DNA from: an uncultured Cuneatibacter sp.
GTDB taxonomy: Bacteria > Bacillota > Clostridia > Lachnospirales > Lachnospiraceae
DNA length: 60,344 nt
Assembly: GCA_934234215.1 (NCBI GenBank)
Contig: CAKQHB010000018.1
Span: 1-60,344, forward strand
Direction of reading: 5' to 3'
The notes beneath the pieces are model-generated. The model saw only the letters and a list, made by a program, of their open reading frames with translations. It made no database searches and was not told the origin of the DNA. The translations under genes were made by a program, and so were the position numbers. Of the stretch, positions 49,332 through 58,886 are shown one piece after another (the stretch's first letter is position 1; every line of letters starts with the position of its first letter).

Positions 49332-50614
49332 GCTCTCTCTTCCAGAATCTTTTTGATGCTGGACAGTTTTACACACACAACGAATACTTTGGATGCAAGT
49401 GCCAGATCTTCGATCGTCGGGAAGGACGGTGCAATACGAATATTGCTGTCATGAGGGTCTTTTCCATAAGGATAAGTTGCGCCTGCTGTCGTCATAATCA
49501 CACCGCACTTCTTCATCCGGGCAACAATGTCCTTGGCACAGCCATCCAGTGCATCAAAGGAAATAAAATAACCTCCCTTCGGGTTCGTCCATTCACCGAT
49601 GCCCAGTCCGCCAAGACCTTCTTCCAGTGTACCAAGGACTGTCTCGAATCTCGGGCGCAACAGCTCTGCGTGCTTCTTCATATGTTCCTCGATGCCGTGC
49701 AGATCTTTGTAGAAGCGCACATGACGAAGCTGATTTACCTTATCATGACCGATGGTCTGTACTCTTAACTGCTTCTTAATATCTACGAGATTGTTCGGGG
49801 AAGTCGCGATCGCCGCAACACCGGAACCGGGGAAGCTGATCTTCGAGGTCGATAAGAACTTGTAAACCAGATCCGGATTACCAGCCTTCTTACACTCTTC
49901 CAGAATCTCGATCAGAATATCCTTGTGATCAAAATCCAGATGATGTACGCAGTATGCATTATCCCAGTAAATACGGAAGTCTCTTGCTGCGGGCTTTAAC
50001 CGTGCCATGCGGCGAACGGTTTCATCGGAATAAGTGATTCCCTGCGGATTGGAATACTTCGGCACACACCAGATTCCCTTGATGGAATCATCTTCGCTGA
50101 CTAACTTCTCTACCACATCCATATCCGGACCGGCAGGAGTCATCGGAACATTGATCATGTCGATGCCAAAATATTCGGTAATTGCAAAATGTCTGTCATA
50201 TCCCGGTACCGGGCACAAAAACTTCACATGATCCAGCTTGCACCACGGGATATTTCCCATGACACCGTGGGTCATAGAACGGGAAATCGTATCGTACATC
50301 ACATTCAAACTGGAGTTTCCATAGATGATCACATCGTCGGCGGTTACCTCCGTCATGGAAGCTAACAGTTCCTTCGCCTCCGGAATACCATCCAGAACGC
50401 CGTAATTTCGACAGTCAGTGCCATCTTCACAGCTCAGATCCTCGCCGCTGGTCAGAACATCCATCATTCCCATGGACAGATCCAGCTGCTCCTGAGAAGG
50501 CTTACCTCTGGACATATCCAGATGCAGGTTCTTCGCCTTGTAATCTTGGTATTCTTTTTTCAGCTGCTGCTTTAATTCCAACAGTTCCTCTGTACTCATC
50601 TCCTGATAGGTCAT
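49328..50614 (-). CDS. Type Ic aspartate aminotransferase-like enzyme
   Basis: A 428-residue PLP-dependent aminotransferase related to the Corynebacterium-type (Ic) aspartate aminotransferases. Visible are HLDMSRGKPSQEQLDLS at the substrate end, DDVIIYGNSSLNVMYD, CVPKYSNPQGITYS, IYWDNAYCVHHLD and the PLP lysine in LSTSKISFPGSG. It probably interconverts aspartate and oxaloacetate with a 2-oxoacid partner. GGAGG with a 5-base gap selects the ATG at 50614. A TTTTGA-16-TATAAA pair near 50660-50690 could be its promoter (weak). Confidence 0.88.
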   Translation of the reverse strand: MTYQEMSTEELLELKQQLKKEYQDYKAKNLHLDMSRGKPSQEQLDLSMGMMDVLTSGEDLSCEDGTDCRNYGVLDGIPEAKELLASMTEVTADDVIIYGNSSLNVMYDTISRSMTHGVMGNIPWCKLDHVKFLCPVPGYDRHFAITEYFGIDMINVPMTPAGPDMDVVEKLVSEDDSIKGIWCVPKYSNPQGITYSDETVRRMARLKPAARDFRIYWDNAYCVHHLDFDHKDILIEILEECKKAGNPDLVYKFLSTSKISFPGSGVAAIATSPNNLVDIKKQLRVQTIGHDKVNQLRHVRFYKDLHGIEEHMKKHAELLRPRFETVLGTLEEGLGGLGIGEWTNPKGGYFISFDALDGCAKDIVARMKKCGVIMTTAGATYPYGKDPHDSNIRIAPSFPTIEDLALASKVFVVCVKLSSIKKILEERA

Positions 50615-50754
50615 GGTGTCCTCCATTTCCACAGTTGTTTGTCTGTATTTTTATATATGAAAGTAACGGAATCAAAAGATATCCTAACATATTTTTCACG
50701 AAAAGAAAAGTCCTTCTCCTGCAAAAGAAATTTTTCCCCGCCATGTGGAATTTT

Positions 50755-51990
50755 TTATTCTGGACAATACAACAGGAAAATCTGCTGCAAATACTGTACA
50801 TAACCTGCACGCTCCACCGCTTCTGCCACCTGTACCGGAACGTCCCCTATTATTTGTTCTCCATACCAATATTCCAGCGTTCCAACTGTATCCCCTTCTG
50901 CAAGCGGCGCTTCGATTTCTTCCGGCAGCACCAGTCTCCTCTCCACCTGCTCCGGATTTTGTTCTCCCGTCGCCAGCCACGAAAACGGCTCCGCATATCG
51001 CAGCGCCACCTGCTTTTTCTTTCCCGCCGTCACTGGCAGAAGGGGCAATGGCTCTCTTTTCGCATCCTCATCCTCATACAGACTGCAATTTGCAAAACCG
51101 TACTCCAGCAGTTGCTTTGCTTCCTGAAACCGTACTTTGTAATCTGCTGCCGCCAACACTACCGCGATCAGCTCCACACCGTCTTTTTCCGCGGTCGCGG
51201 AGACACAGTATTTTGCCTTGCTGGTGGAGCCGGTCTTTAATCCCGTGGCATAGGAATACTGTTTCAGCAGCTTATTCGTATTGGCAAGACCAAACTCCGA
51301 ACTGCCCCTCGCCGTCTCATGGGTGATTGTGTCCATCCAAATCGTACTATATGTGTGGATCTGCGGATAATGTACCGTCAGCTCTCTGGACATGATCGCC
51401 ACATCCCGTGCGCTGGTATAATGTCCGTCGGAATCCGTCAGCCCGCAGCAGTCCTCAAAATGCGTATTCTCCATTCCAAGTTCCGCCGCCCGCTCATTCA
51501 TTTTTTCTACGAACGCCGTCTCACTTCCGCTCAGATATTCCGCCATCGCCACACTGGCATCATTGCCCGATGCCACAACAATGCACTTAATCAGTGTCTC
51601 TACATCCTGCACTTCCCCTTCTTCAAGAAACACCTGAGAGCCGCCCATGGACGCTGCATAGGCGCTGGTGGTCACACGATCCGTCAATGTGATCTTGCCC
51701 TGTTCCAGCGCATCAAAGATTAACACAATCGTCATGATTTTTGTGATACTCGCCGGGGACAATCTCTGATCTGCGTTTTTTTCATATAGCACCGCTCCCG
51801 TGGAAGCTTCCATCAAAACAGAAGAAACAGCAGTCAGTCCCATATCGGGAGCCGCTGCTGTCTCTTCTGTATTCTGTGTGACTGTCTGCACAACTGCCTT
51901 TTTTGCATAGGGCTGTCTCGCCAGACCGGTCTGCCCGGTTCCAAGCAACAGGAGCAGCAAAACCGCCAGCCACCTTCTTTTCTTTTTCAT
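50755..51990 (-). CDS. D-alanyl-D-alanine carboxypeptidase (DacF-type), copy 2
   Basis: A 411-residue secreted carboxypeptidase, paralogue of the protein at 43469. Signal peptide at the N-terminus (KKKRRWLAVLLLLLLG), then SITK (81-84), ASGNDASV with the SxN motif, and GLKTGSTSK; a PBP5_C-type domain follows, and the chain ends in a hydrophobic amphipathic segment (YVQYLQQIFLLY) suited to membrane binding. GGGTG lies 6 bases before the ATG; a GTG 9 bases upstream is possible. Confidence 0.92.
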   Translation of the reverse strand: MKKKRRWLAVLLLLLLGTGQTGLARQPYAKKAVVQTVTQNTEETAAAPDMGLTAVSSVLMEASTGAVLYEKNADQRLSPASITKIMTIVLIFDALEQGKITLTDRVTTSAYAASMGGSQVFLEEGEVQDVETLIKCIVVASGNDASVAMAEYLSGSETAFVEKMNERAAELGMENTHFEDCCGLTDSDGHYTSARDVAIMSRELTVHYPQIHTYSTIWMDTITHETARGSSEFGLANTNKLLKQYSYATGLKTGSTSKAKYCVSATAEKDGVELIAVVLAAADYKVRFQEAKQLLEYGFANCSLYEDEDAKREPLPLLPVTAGKKKQVALRYAEPFSWLATGEQNPEQVERRLVLPEEIEAPLAEGDTVGTLEYWYGEQIIGDVPVQVAEAVERAGYVQYLQQIFLLYCPE

Positions 51991-52052
51991 ATTCTGCACC
52001 CGATCCTGCTTTTTTATCAGTATAACCGCTGTACAGAAAAAATATGTCTGTC

Positions 52053-54251
52053 CTACTTTGCTGTTTCTGTTTCCGTCTCCTCACTCTGATAGAAAGGATC
52101 GGCTCCTGCACCCGGGCTGATCTGCTGCTGTTCCTTCTCTGTGATGATGAACGTACTCTCCTCCGTACTGCTCAGAATCACCTTCTCCGAACGCCCGATC
52201 TGCTTGACACTGACTGTCAGCTCATCCCCCACCTTTGCATCCTCCGGCAATGTGGTCGCCAACAGCCACGGCGATACATAGATGGTCTCCTGCTCCTTAT
52301 CGCCGATGTAGATCTTCGAGTCTGTAGTGAAATTTTCACCACCCACGTAAATTCTGCCATCCGCATTAGCAAGGGATCGGATCGTGATGGGACGCACACC
52401 CATCTGCAGATCCGTCGCCTTGAACGGATTCTCACCATCTGTGGTCTCATGATCGCCGTATAAGATATCATACTCCAGTGTCTTCATCTTCTCCAGATAC
52501 AGCGCACCGGCTGTAATCTGCGGATCCGTCGGATCATCCGGATCGGTCTCCAGCATTTCATCCAGATCCCGGTCAAACCAGCTCTGATGGAACTTTGCCA
52601 TGATGCCCTCGTGGATATCCAGCTTATTCAGCACCCACGCGTACATCTGATAAGCCTCCAGATCCCGGTCTTCTTTTTCCAGTCCCATGTTATCCCAGAT
52701 AAAATACGGAGTCTGGAATACATCGGCACCATCCAGCATCTCATCTTCAATGCCCAATGTCGGCAGATGATCGCCGTACATCACAAGAATACAATCCTCA
52801 TCCCAGCCTTCCAGCATGTCTACCAACGCCTGTACGAACTGATCCATCTCGTGAATCTGGTTGACGTAGTAAGTATACTGATTTGTCCGCGCTTCGGACT
52901 CCAGACCGTCCACCGTGATGACCGGATCTTCGATCACAGCCTCCTCCGGATATGCGCCATGTCCCTGCACTGAAATACCATAAATCACATCCTGTCCCTC
53001 TGTGGAACGCAGAATGTCCCGGATCTGAGAAGTCAGTACCTTATCCTTCGCCCAGCCTGTCTCCGTGTAAGTCAGGTTGTTCATATATTCAATAGATGTA
53101 AACGTATCAAATCCCAACTGAGAGAAGACCAGATTGCGGTCGTAAAATGTCGCGGTATTATTATGAAGTGTATGAGATGTATACCCCAGATCCCGCAGCA
53201 CATTTGCGATACTCTCACAGGTCGTAGTCTGCAAAACCGTCTTATACGGGTACTCTCCCGGACCAAAGAAGTCCAGATCCATACCCGTGATCATCTCGAA
53301 CTCTGTATTTGCCGTGCCGGCACCCACTGCAGGCACACTCACCAGCCCGGAACTGTACTCCTCCTGAAGACGATGGAAGTTTGGAATCGGGTCTTCGTTC
53401 AATTCCAGGTTGTTCATCTCCGTGATATCAAAGAAGGACTCCAGCTGAATGAAGATGATATTCGGACGCTTCTTCTCCTCAACGACTCCTTCCTCCGCAG
53501 GTACCGTCTCTGTATCCTGTCCCACAGAATTATCTACATCCTGAATGATCGTATCAACCTCTTCCGGATTGTAATTATCCGGCTTCGAAATCCCGGTATC
53601 CAGCACACTGCAGGTAAAGCAGTATGGCATACCATATTCTTTATAGGCGTTCCGCAAATTCGGGAACTGCGTGACAATCACACCGGACAGCGTGGCGATC
53701 TGCGTCGCTGCCGCTGTAGCAAATGTAAAAATCACCACCGCGATCAAAATCTGATACCGCGGAATCGGCAGCGTGCGCTTCGGTGTCTTTCTCCACACGA
53801 TCACAAGTCCGACCATGACAACGACGAGCCCTACGAGAATCGCAATGATCATCCACCACTTCAGATAGCTCGTCACAAGGCTCAGTCCAAGCTTCGCCAG
53901 ACGAAAATCCGTCGCATTAAACGGTGTGACACGACAGATCAGCACGATACCATTTGTCAGACCAAGCAGTGCACACACCGTGCACATCAAAATATGCACG
54001 AAGTCTCTCTTCTTAAATAAAAATGCAAGCGACAGCGGCACCATCAGCAGCATCGTATTATATAAAAATACGAGCGGATTTCCAAAAATATACGCCAGCA
54101 GCTTCCAAAGTGACTGCTGGTTCCAGATCTCAATGAACAAATTCAGGCAGACAGCGCTGATGATCCATCGCTTTACCGGCTTTTTCCACATCAGTGCACC
54201 GTACTCTTTTACTTTTTCCTTCCATGCTTTTGTTGTTGCTTTTTCGCTCAT
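52053..54251 (-). CDS. LtaS-like membrane sulfatase, copy 2, with C-terminal Ig-like domain
   Basis: A 732-residue membrane enzyme of the lipoteichoic-acid-synthase type. About five N-terminal helices (30-200) precede the extracellular domain: IIFIQLESFFD carries the metal Glu, GAGTANTEFEMITG the predicted nucleophilic Thr, and VMYGDHLPTLG further ligands. After residue about 620 comes an extra IPT/TIG-like beta domain (RPITIRSLANADGRIYVGGENF ...), then a low-complexity end. The five-helix plan fits LtaS better than copy 1 does. Own promoter at 54291-54318. Confidence 0.87.
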   Translation of the reverse strand: MSEKATTKAWKEKVKEYGALMWKKPVKRWIISAVCLNLFIEIWNQQSLWKLLAYIFGNPLVFLYNTMLLMVPLSLAFLFKKRDFVHILMCTVCALLGLTNGIVLICRVTPFNATDFRLAKLGLSLVTSYLKWWMIIAILVGLVVVMVGLVIVWRKTPKRTLPIPRYQILIAVVIFTFATAAATQIATLSGVIVTQFPNLRNAYKEYGMPYCFTCSVLDTGISKPDNYNPEEVDTIIQDVDNSVGQDTETVPAEEGVVEEKKRPNIIFIQLESFFDITEMNNLELNEDPIPNFHRLQEEYSSGLVSVPAVGAGTANTEFEMITGMDLDFFGPGEYPYKTVLQTTTCESIANVLRDLGYTSHTLHNNTATFYDRNLVFSQLGFDTFTSIEYMNNLTYTETGWAKDKVLTSQIRDILRSTEGQDVIYGISVQGHGAYPEEAVIEDPVITVDGLESEARTNQYTYYVNQIHEMDQFVQALVDMLEGWDEDCILVMYGDHLPTLGIEDEMLDGADVFQTPYFIWDNMGLEKEDRDLEAYQMYAWVLNKLDIHEGIMAKFHQSWFDRDLDEMLETDPDDPTDPQITAGALYLEKMKTLEYDILYGDHETTDGENPFKATDLQMGVRPITIRSLANADGRIYVGGENFTTDSKIYIGDKEQETIYVSPWLLATTLPEDAKVGDELTVSVKQIGRSEKVILSSTEESTFIITEKEQQQISPGAGADPFYQSEETETETAK

Positions 54252-54290
54252 ATGTCCCTTCCTCAGATGTTTTTTGTCTGGTACGGAACC

Positions 54291-54318
54291 ATAGTAGCAC
54301 AGAATTTCAAAAAATCAA
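54291..54318 (-). promoter_or_regulatory. Promoter of LtaS-like copy 2
   Basis: On the minus strand TTGATT (54313-54318), 16 bases, TACTAT (54291-54296), 40 bases before the ATG. Divergent from the aroF promoter. Confidence 0.6.
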
Positions 54319-54359
54319 TCTCTGTTTTGCATTTTTTTCAGAATCTAAATACTTCTTGC

Positions 54360-54389
54360 TTGACACCGCAATTCGTTTGAACGTATAAT
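54360..54389 (+). promoter_or_regulatory. Promoter of the DAHP synthase gene
   Basis: TTGACA (54360-54365), 18 bases, TATAAT (54384-54389). The leader to the ATG is about 45 bases, too short for a T-box or large attenuator. Confidence 0.85.
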
Positions 54390-54442
54390 CAAAGACAGCT
54401 TTTTTACGAAAAGCACGTTCTATATTGGAGGATAAAAAGATT

Positions 54443-55474
54443 ATGGGATTCACTTTTATTACAAAGCTGCCCACTCCCGCTGAGATCCGGGAGACCTATC
54501 CGATCCCCGCTGAAGATCAGAAGGTCAAGGCTGAAAGAGATGCTGAAATCGCCCGCGTATTCACCGGTGAGAGCGATAAGTTCCTGGTAATCGTTGGTCC
54601 CTGCTCCGCAGACAACGAAGATTCTGTCTGCGATTATGTGAACCGTCTCGTTCCTGTGCAGGAGAAGATCAAAGATAAAGTTATCATCATTCCCCGTATT
54701 TATACCAACAAGCCGCGTACAACCGGCGAAGGTTATAAGGGTATGATGCATCAGCCCGATCCGGAGAAGAAGCCCGATCCGTTAGCTGGTCTGCTGGCAA
54801 TCCGTCACATGCATATGCGTGCTCTGCACGAAACCGGACTTTCCGCAGCCGATGAGATGCTCTATCCGGAGAACTGGCGTTACCTGTCCGACCTGCTGTC
54901 CTACGTTGCAGTCGGCGCTCGTTCCGTTGAGAACCAGCAGCATCGTCTGACTGCCAGCGGCATCGAGATCCCGGTCGGCATGAAGAACCCGACCAGCGGA
55001 GACTTCTCTGTTATGCTGAACTCTGTTACCGCAGCTCAGAAGAGCCACAACTTCATTTTCCGTGGCTGGGAAGTACAGACCGATGGCAACCCGCTGACAC
55101 ATGTGATCCTGCGCGGCGCTGTCAACAAGCATGGTCAGGCCATCCCCAATTACCACTACGAAGACCTGATCCGTCTGTGGGAGATGTACCATGAAAAGGA
55201 TTATGAGAATGCTGCCTGCATAGTAGACGCAAACCACTCCAACTCCGGCAAGCAGTTCAAGGAGCAGATCCGTATCGTCAAGGAGGTTCTGCACAGCCGC
55301 AACCATTCTGCAGATGTTCGCAGCATGGTAAAGGGTGTTATGATCGAGAGCTACATCGAAGAGGGCGCTCAGAAGATTGGTCCGAACCATATTTATGGAA
55401 AGTCCATCACTGATCCCTGCCTTGGCTGGGACGACACTGAACGTCTGCTATATGAGATTGCAGAACGCGCTTAA
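54443..55474 (+). CDS. aroF: 3-deoxy-7-phosphoheptulonate synthase (class I)
   Basis: A 343-residue enzyme condensing PEP and erythrose 4-phosphate, the entry to the shikimate pathway. Motifs of the AroFGH class: VIVGPCSADNEDSV, IPRIYTNKPRTTGEGYKGMMHQPDP, GARSVENQQHR, GMKNPTSGDF and DANHSNSGKQ. No separate regulatory domain is attached; feedback control would lie in the N-terminal tail. GGAGG with an 11-base gap precedes the ATG; the TTG 18 bases upstream has no site. Strongly biased codon use suggests good expression. Gene symbol by class, not by isozyme. Confidence 0.95.
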   Translation: MGFTFITKLPTPAEIRETYPIPAEDQKVKAERDAEIARVFTGESDKFLVIVGPCSADNEDSVCDYVNRLVPVQEKIKDKVIIIPRIYTNKPRTTGEGYKGMMHQPDPEKKPDPLAGLLAIRHMHMRALHETGLSAADEMLYPENWRYLSDLLSYVAVGARSVENQQHRLTASGIEIPVGMKNPTSGDFSVMLNSVTAAQKSHNFIFRGWEVQTDGNPLTHVILRGAVNKHGQAIPNYHYEDLIRLWEMYHEKDYENAACIVDANHSNSGKQFKEQIRIVKEVLHSRNHSADVRSMVKGVMIESYIEEGAQKIGPNHIYGKSITDPCLGWDDTERLLYEIAERA

Positions 55475-55495
55475 TTTTCTTTTTATGAACTTCAA

Positions 55496-55533
55496 CAGCC
55501 CACTCCAGTATCTTTCCGGAGCGGGCTGTTTTT
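55496..55533 (+). terminator. Terminator of aroF
   Basis: CAGCCCACTCC (55496-55506) pairs with GGAGCGGGCTG (55518-55528) with one mismatch, followed by TTTTT. The minus side has no T-run, so feoB is not well served by it. Confidence 0.85.
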
Positions 55534-55563
55534 CTGATCTTTTCACTTGTTTTTTTCGTACAC

Positions 55564-57960
55564 TTACAGAAGTCCTGCTATCCGAAGCAATGATGCTACC
55601 AAAAATGCTGCGATCCAGGCTACCAAACACTGAAGACAGACAACAAGCATCGCCCATTTTCCGCCAAGCTCTCTCTTGACTGCCGCAATCGCTGCAACAC
55701 ACGGCGTATATAGCAAAGAAAATGTCAGGAAGACAAAGGCGCTTCCCATTGAGAATATTTCCTTTAATGCTTCCGTGTTACCTCCAAGCAATACCGTCAA
55801 AGTGCTCACCACGCTCTCTTTTGCAGTAAATCCGGTCACAAGTGCTGTTGAAATTCTCCAGTCTCCGAATCCTAACGGTCGAAAAATCGGAACCAGCAAG
55901 CCTCCCAGCAATGCAAGCAGGCTATTTGCAGAATCCGTTACCACATTCAATTTCAGATCGAATGTCTGCAGGAACCAAATGACGATGGAAGCCAGAAAAA
56001 TAACGGTAAATGCTTTTGTTGCAAAATCTTTTGCCTTTTCCCAGATCAGCCTGACAACATTTCCTGGTCTCGGCATCCGATAATTTGGTAATTCCATCAC
56101 GAAAGGAATTGGTTCTCCTTTAAATGCAGTTCCTTTCATCAAAAGTGCAACCAGAATTCCCACAACGATTCCCATCACATACAGACTCACCATAACAAGC
56201 GCTTTGTATTTTGGGAAAAACGCTGCTGTAAACAACGCATAAATTGCCAGTTTCGCAGAACAGCTCATAAATGGTGTCAGCATAATCGTCATTTTGCGAT
56301 CCCTGTCAGATGTCAATGTTCTTGTCGCCATGATTGCCGGCACGGAACATCCAAATCCAACCAGCATCGGCACAAAACTCCTTCCGGATAGCCCAATTTT
56401 TCGAAGCAGCTTATCCATCACAAACGCAACTCGCGCCATATAACCACTATCTTCCAAAATTGACAGAAAGAAAAACAGTACCACAATGATCGGAAGAAAA
56501 CTCAAAACACTCCCGACGCCTGCAAAAATACCATCAATCACCAGAGAATGCACCACCGGATTAATCCCATACGCAACCAATCCTCTGTCGCATACTGCAG
56601 TCAGCCAGTCAATTCCCGCTGCCAGCCAGTTCGACAATGCTGAGCCAATGATGCCAAATGTCAGCCAAAATACCAGACCCATGATGCCAAGAAATGCCGG
56701 AATCGCCGTATATTTTCCGGTCAGAATCCGGTCTGCCTTCACACTGCGGATATGTTCTTTACTCTCTCTGGGCTTTACCACTGTTTTTTCGCACAGACGA
56801 TCAATAAAGCTGAATCGCATATCTGCAAGTGCTGCCATACGATCTTTTCCGCACTCACGCTCCATCTGCACGATAATATGCTCCACCGCATCCTGTTCAT
56901 TTGGCTGCAAATGCAGAGCCTCCTGAATGCGGGTGTCATTTTCAACCAATTTTGTTGCTGCGAACCTTACCGGGATCTGATATCTCTCTGCATGATCATG
57001 AATCAGGTGGATAATCGCATGAATGCAGCGATGCATCGCCCCATTGTCCGCTCCTTCTGCTTCACAGAAGTCCAGTCGTCCGGGTTTTTCCTGAAATCTC
57101 GCCACATGTACTGCATGTTCTACCAGCTCTTCGATTCCCTCATTTTGAGCTGCTGAAATCGGAATGACCGGCACTCCAAGAATCGCTTCCATCTGGTTTA
57201 CCATAATCGTGCCACCGTTTTCCCGCACTTCGTCCATCATGTTTAACGCCAGCACCATCGGAATATCCAGCTCCATCAGCTGCATCGTCAAATACAGATT
57301 TCTCTCGATATTCGTTGCGTCCAAAATATTGATAATTCCCTTCGGACGCTCCTGAAGCAGAAATTCTCTTGTTACGATTTCCTCACTGCTGTACGGTGAA
57401 AGCGAATAAATTCCAGGAAGATCCACCACCGTAGCCTCTGCATGCCCCCGTATCACACCATCTTTTCGATCGACGGTTACACCTGGGAAATTCCCCACAT
57501 GCTGATTGGATCCGGTCAGCTGATTAAATAATGTTGTCTTTCCGCAATTCTGATTTCCTGCCAATGCAAATGTCAGCGGAACTCCTTCCAAAAGCTCCTG
57601 ACCTTCCGACCGAGTGTGGAAAATCCCCATTTCCCCTTTTCCCGGATGCGGTGCCACCTGTACTCTGGAAGCTCCCTCTTTTCTCGCATGCGCCTGATGC
57701 ACATTTGTGATCACGATATCCTGTGCTTCCGCTACCCGAAGCGTCAGCTCATAGCTGCGAACCCGCAGTTCCACCGGATCGCCCATCGGCGCTCTTTTGA
57801 CCATCGTTACTTCTGTTCCGGGAGTCAGTCCCATATCCAGCAAATGCTGCCGCAGTGAACCGGCGTCTCCGCCGACTTCTTGTATCACAGCATCCTGACC
57901 AATTTCCAAGTGATCCAATGTCAGCGCAGCTTCCGTTTGTTTTTCTTTTCTGTTTTCCAT
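55564..57960 (-). CDS. feoB: Ferrous iron transporter FeoB with N-terminal FeoA domain
   Basis: A 798-residue inner-membrane Fe(II) importer. Residues about 14-90 form a FeoA (SH3-like) domain (LDHLEIGQDAVIQEV ... LLDMGLTPGTEVTMVKRAPMGDPVELRVRSYELTLR). The G domain has GNQNCGKTT (135-143), GNFPGVTVDRKDG, VDLPGIYSLSP and LNMMDE, then the FeoB helical and Gate domains, with GFGCSVPAIMATRTL and MTPFMSCSAKL. The usual Pro of GNPNCGKT is Gln here. Start at the ATG 8 bases after xerD's stop; the frame runs further upstream as a shadow of xerD. Confidence 0.94.
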   Translation of the reverse strand: MENRKEKQTEAALTLDHLEIGQDAVIQEVGGDAGSLRQHLLDMGLTPGTEVTMVKRAPMGDPVELRVRSYELTLRVAEAQDIVITNVHQAHARKEGASRVQVAPHPGKGEMGIFHTRSEGQELLEGVPLTFALAGNQNCGKTTLFNQLTGSNQHVGNFPGVTVDRKDGVIRGHAEATVVDLPGIYSLSPYSSEEIVTREFLLQERPKGIINILDATNIERNLYLTMQLMELDIPMVLALNMMDEVRENGGTIMVNQMEAILGVPVIPISAAQNEGIEELVEHAVHVARFQEKPGRLDFCEAEGADNGAMHRCIHAIIHLIHDHAERYQIPVRFAATKLVENDTRIQEALHLQPNEQDAVEHIIVQMERECGKDRMAALADMRFSFIDRLCEKTVVKPRESKEHIRSVKADRILTGKYTAIPAFLGIMGLVFWLTFGIIGSALSNWLAAGIDWLTAVCDRGLVAYGINPVVHSLVIDGIFAGVGSVLSFLPIIVVLFFFLSILEDSGYMARVAFVMDKLLRKIGLSGRSFVPMLVGFGCSVPAIMATRTLTSDRDRKMTIMLTPFMSCSAKLAIYALFTAAFFPKYKALVMVSLYVMGIVVGILVALLMKGTAFKGEPIPFVMELPNYRMPRPGNVVRLIWEKAKDFATKAFTVIFLASIVIWFLQTFDLKLNVVTDSANSLLALLGGLLVPIFRPLGFGDWRISTALVTGFTAKESVVSTLTVLLGGNTEALKEIFSMGSAFVFLTFSLLYTPCVAAIAAVKRELGGKWAMLVVCLQCLVAWIAAFLVASLLRIAGLL

Positions 57961-57968
57961 CTTCTTGC

Positions 57969-58841
57969 TTATCCTCTGCTTTTCTCCGTTGTTTTTTTCT
58001 CTTCTGCCAGCATCAAATACAATTGGGTCGTAGAGATATCGGAGTGTCCCAACATCTCCTGAACACGTTTCAGCGGCTTTCCGCTTGCCAGCATGTGCAC
58101 CGCCACAGAATGTCTGAGTGTATGGGGCGTGATGTCTCCGGTAATCTGTGCCTGCTCGCAATAGTGCTTCAGGATTTTCCAGAATCCCTGTCTGGACATC
58201 GGACCTCCGGAAAAATTCAGAAATAACGTCGTCTCTTCAGGAGACCGGGAAAGCGCCGGTCTTCCCTCTTTCAGATAATGGGAAAGTGCATCCGCCGCCT
58301 TCTTTCCAAACGGGATCAAGCGTGTCCTGCCGCGCATATGACTCTCTACATAGCCGCTCTCCAGATGAATATCCGCACAGTTCAGAGACACGAGCTCTGA
58401 AACACGCATCCCTGTGGCGTATAACAATTCCAACATCGCTTTGTCCCGGATCTCTTTCGGATAATAGTCCCCCGGAGCGGAAAGCAGCCGATTCGTCTCT
58501 GCCACTGTCAGGATCTGCGGCATCTTTTTTTCGATCTTCGGCGGTTTCAACATCGATGCCGGATTGTGGTCGGTCTCTCCATTTTCCAGACAAAATGCAT
58601 AAAATGCCTTCATGGATGCAATGCTGCGGGAAATCGTCGTCGGCGCTTTCCCCTCCTGCTCCATCCAGAACACATAGGACTGCAGGCTGGTGCGCGTCAC
58701 ATCCGAAGCCTCCGTGATGCCCTGCGTTTCCAGATACTCTGCCATCTTCAGCAGATCCCGTCTGTAGGACTGTTCTGTATTGACGGATGCCTTTTTCACC
58801 TGATGAATAAAGGTTATAAAATTCTGGATCTCAACCAGCAT
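57969..58841 (-). CDS. xerD: Tyrosine recombinase XerD
   Basis: A 290-residue site-specific recombinase for resolving chromosome dimers at dif with XerC. N-terminal SAM-like domain (FITFIHQVKKASVNTEQSYRRDL), catalytic domain with Arg146 (ATGMRVSEL), His240-x-x-Arg243 (TPHTLRH), His266 (LGHSDI) and Tyr275 (STTQLY). In the beta-hairpin where XerD has GKGNKER, this protein reads HMRGRTR, so the usual catalytic lysine is absent and an Arg is nearby. GGAGG precedes the ATG. Lies 45 bases after the Nudix gene, directly ahead of feoB. Confidence 0.92.
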   Translation of the reverse strand: MLVEIQNFITFIHQVKKASVNTEQSYRRDLLKMAEYLETQGITEASDVTRTSLQSYVFWMEQEGKAPTTISRSIASMKAFYAFCLENGETDHNPASMLKPPKIEKKMPQILTVAETNRLLSAPGDYYPKEIRDKAMLELLYATGMRVSELVSLNCADIHLESGYVESHMRGRTRLIPFGKKAADALSHYLKEGRPALSRSPEETTLFLNFSGGPMSRQGFWKILKHYCEQAQITGDITPHTLRHSVAVHMLASGKPLKRVQEMLGHSDISTTQLYLMLAEEKKTTEKSRG

Positions 58842-58886
58842 GGATCTTTCCTCCGTTCTTTGAAAGTCGGGCGAAGCAATGTCTTG

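Noticed and set aside
53163..54020. Open frame of 285 codons on the plus strand
   Set aside because: Antisense to the second LtaS-like gene; Arg/His-rich shadow composition.
57961..58161. N-terminal extension of feoB (67 codons)
   Set aside because: Overlaps the xerD end in another frame and has no family similarity; the FeoA domain starts after the chosen ATG.
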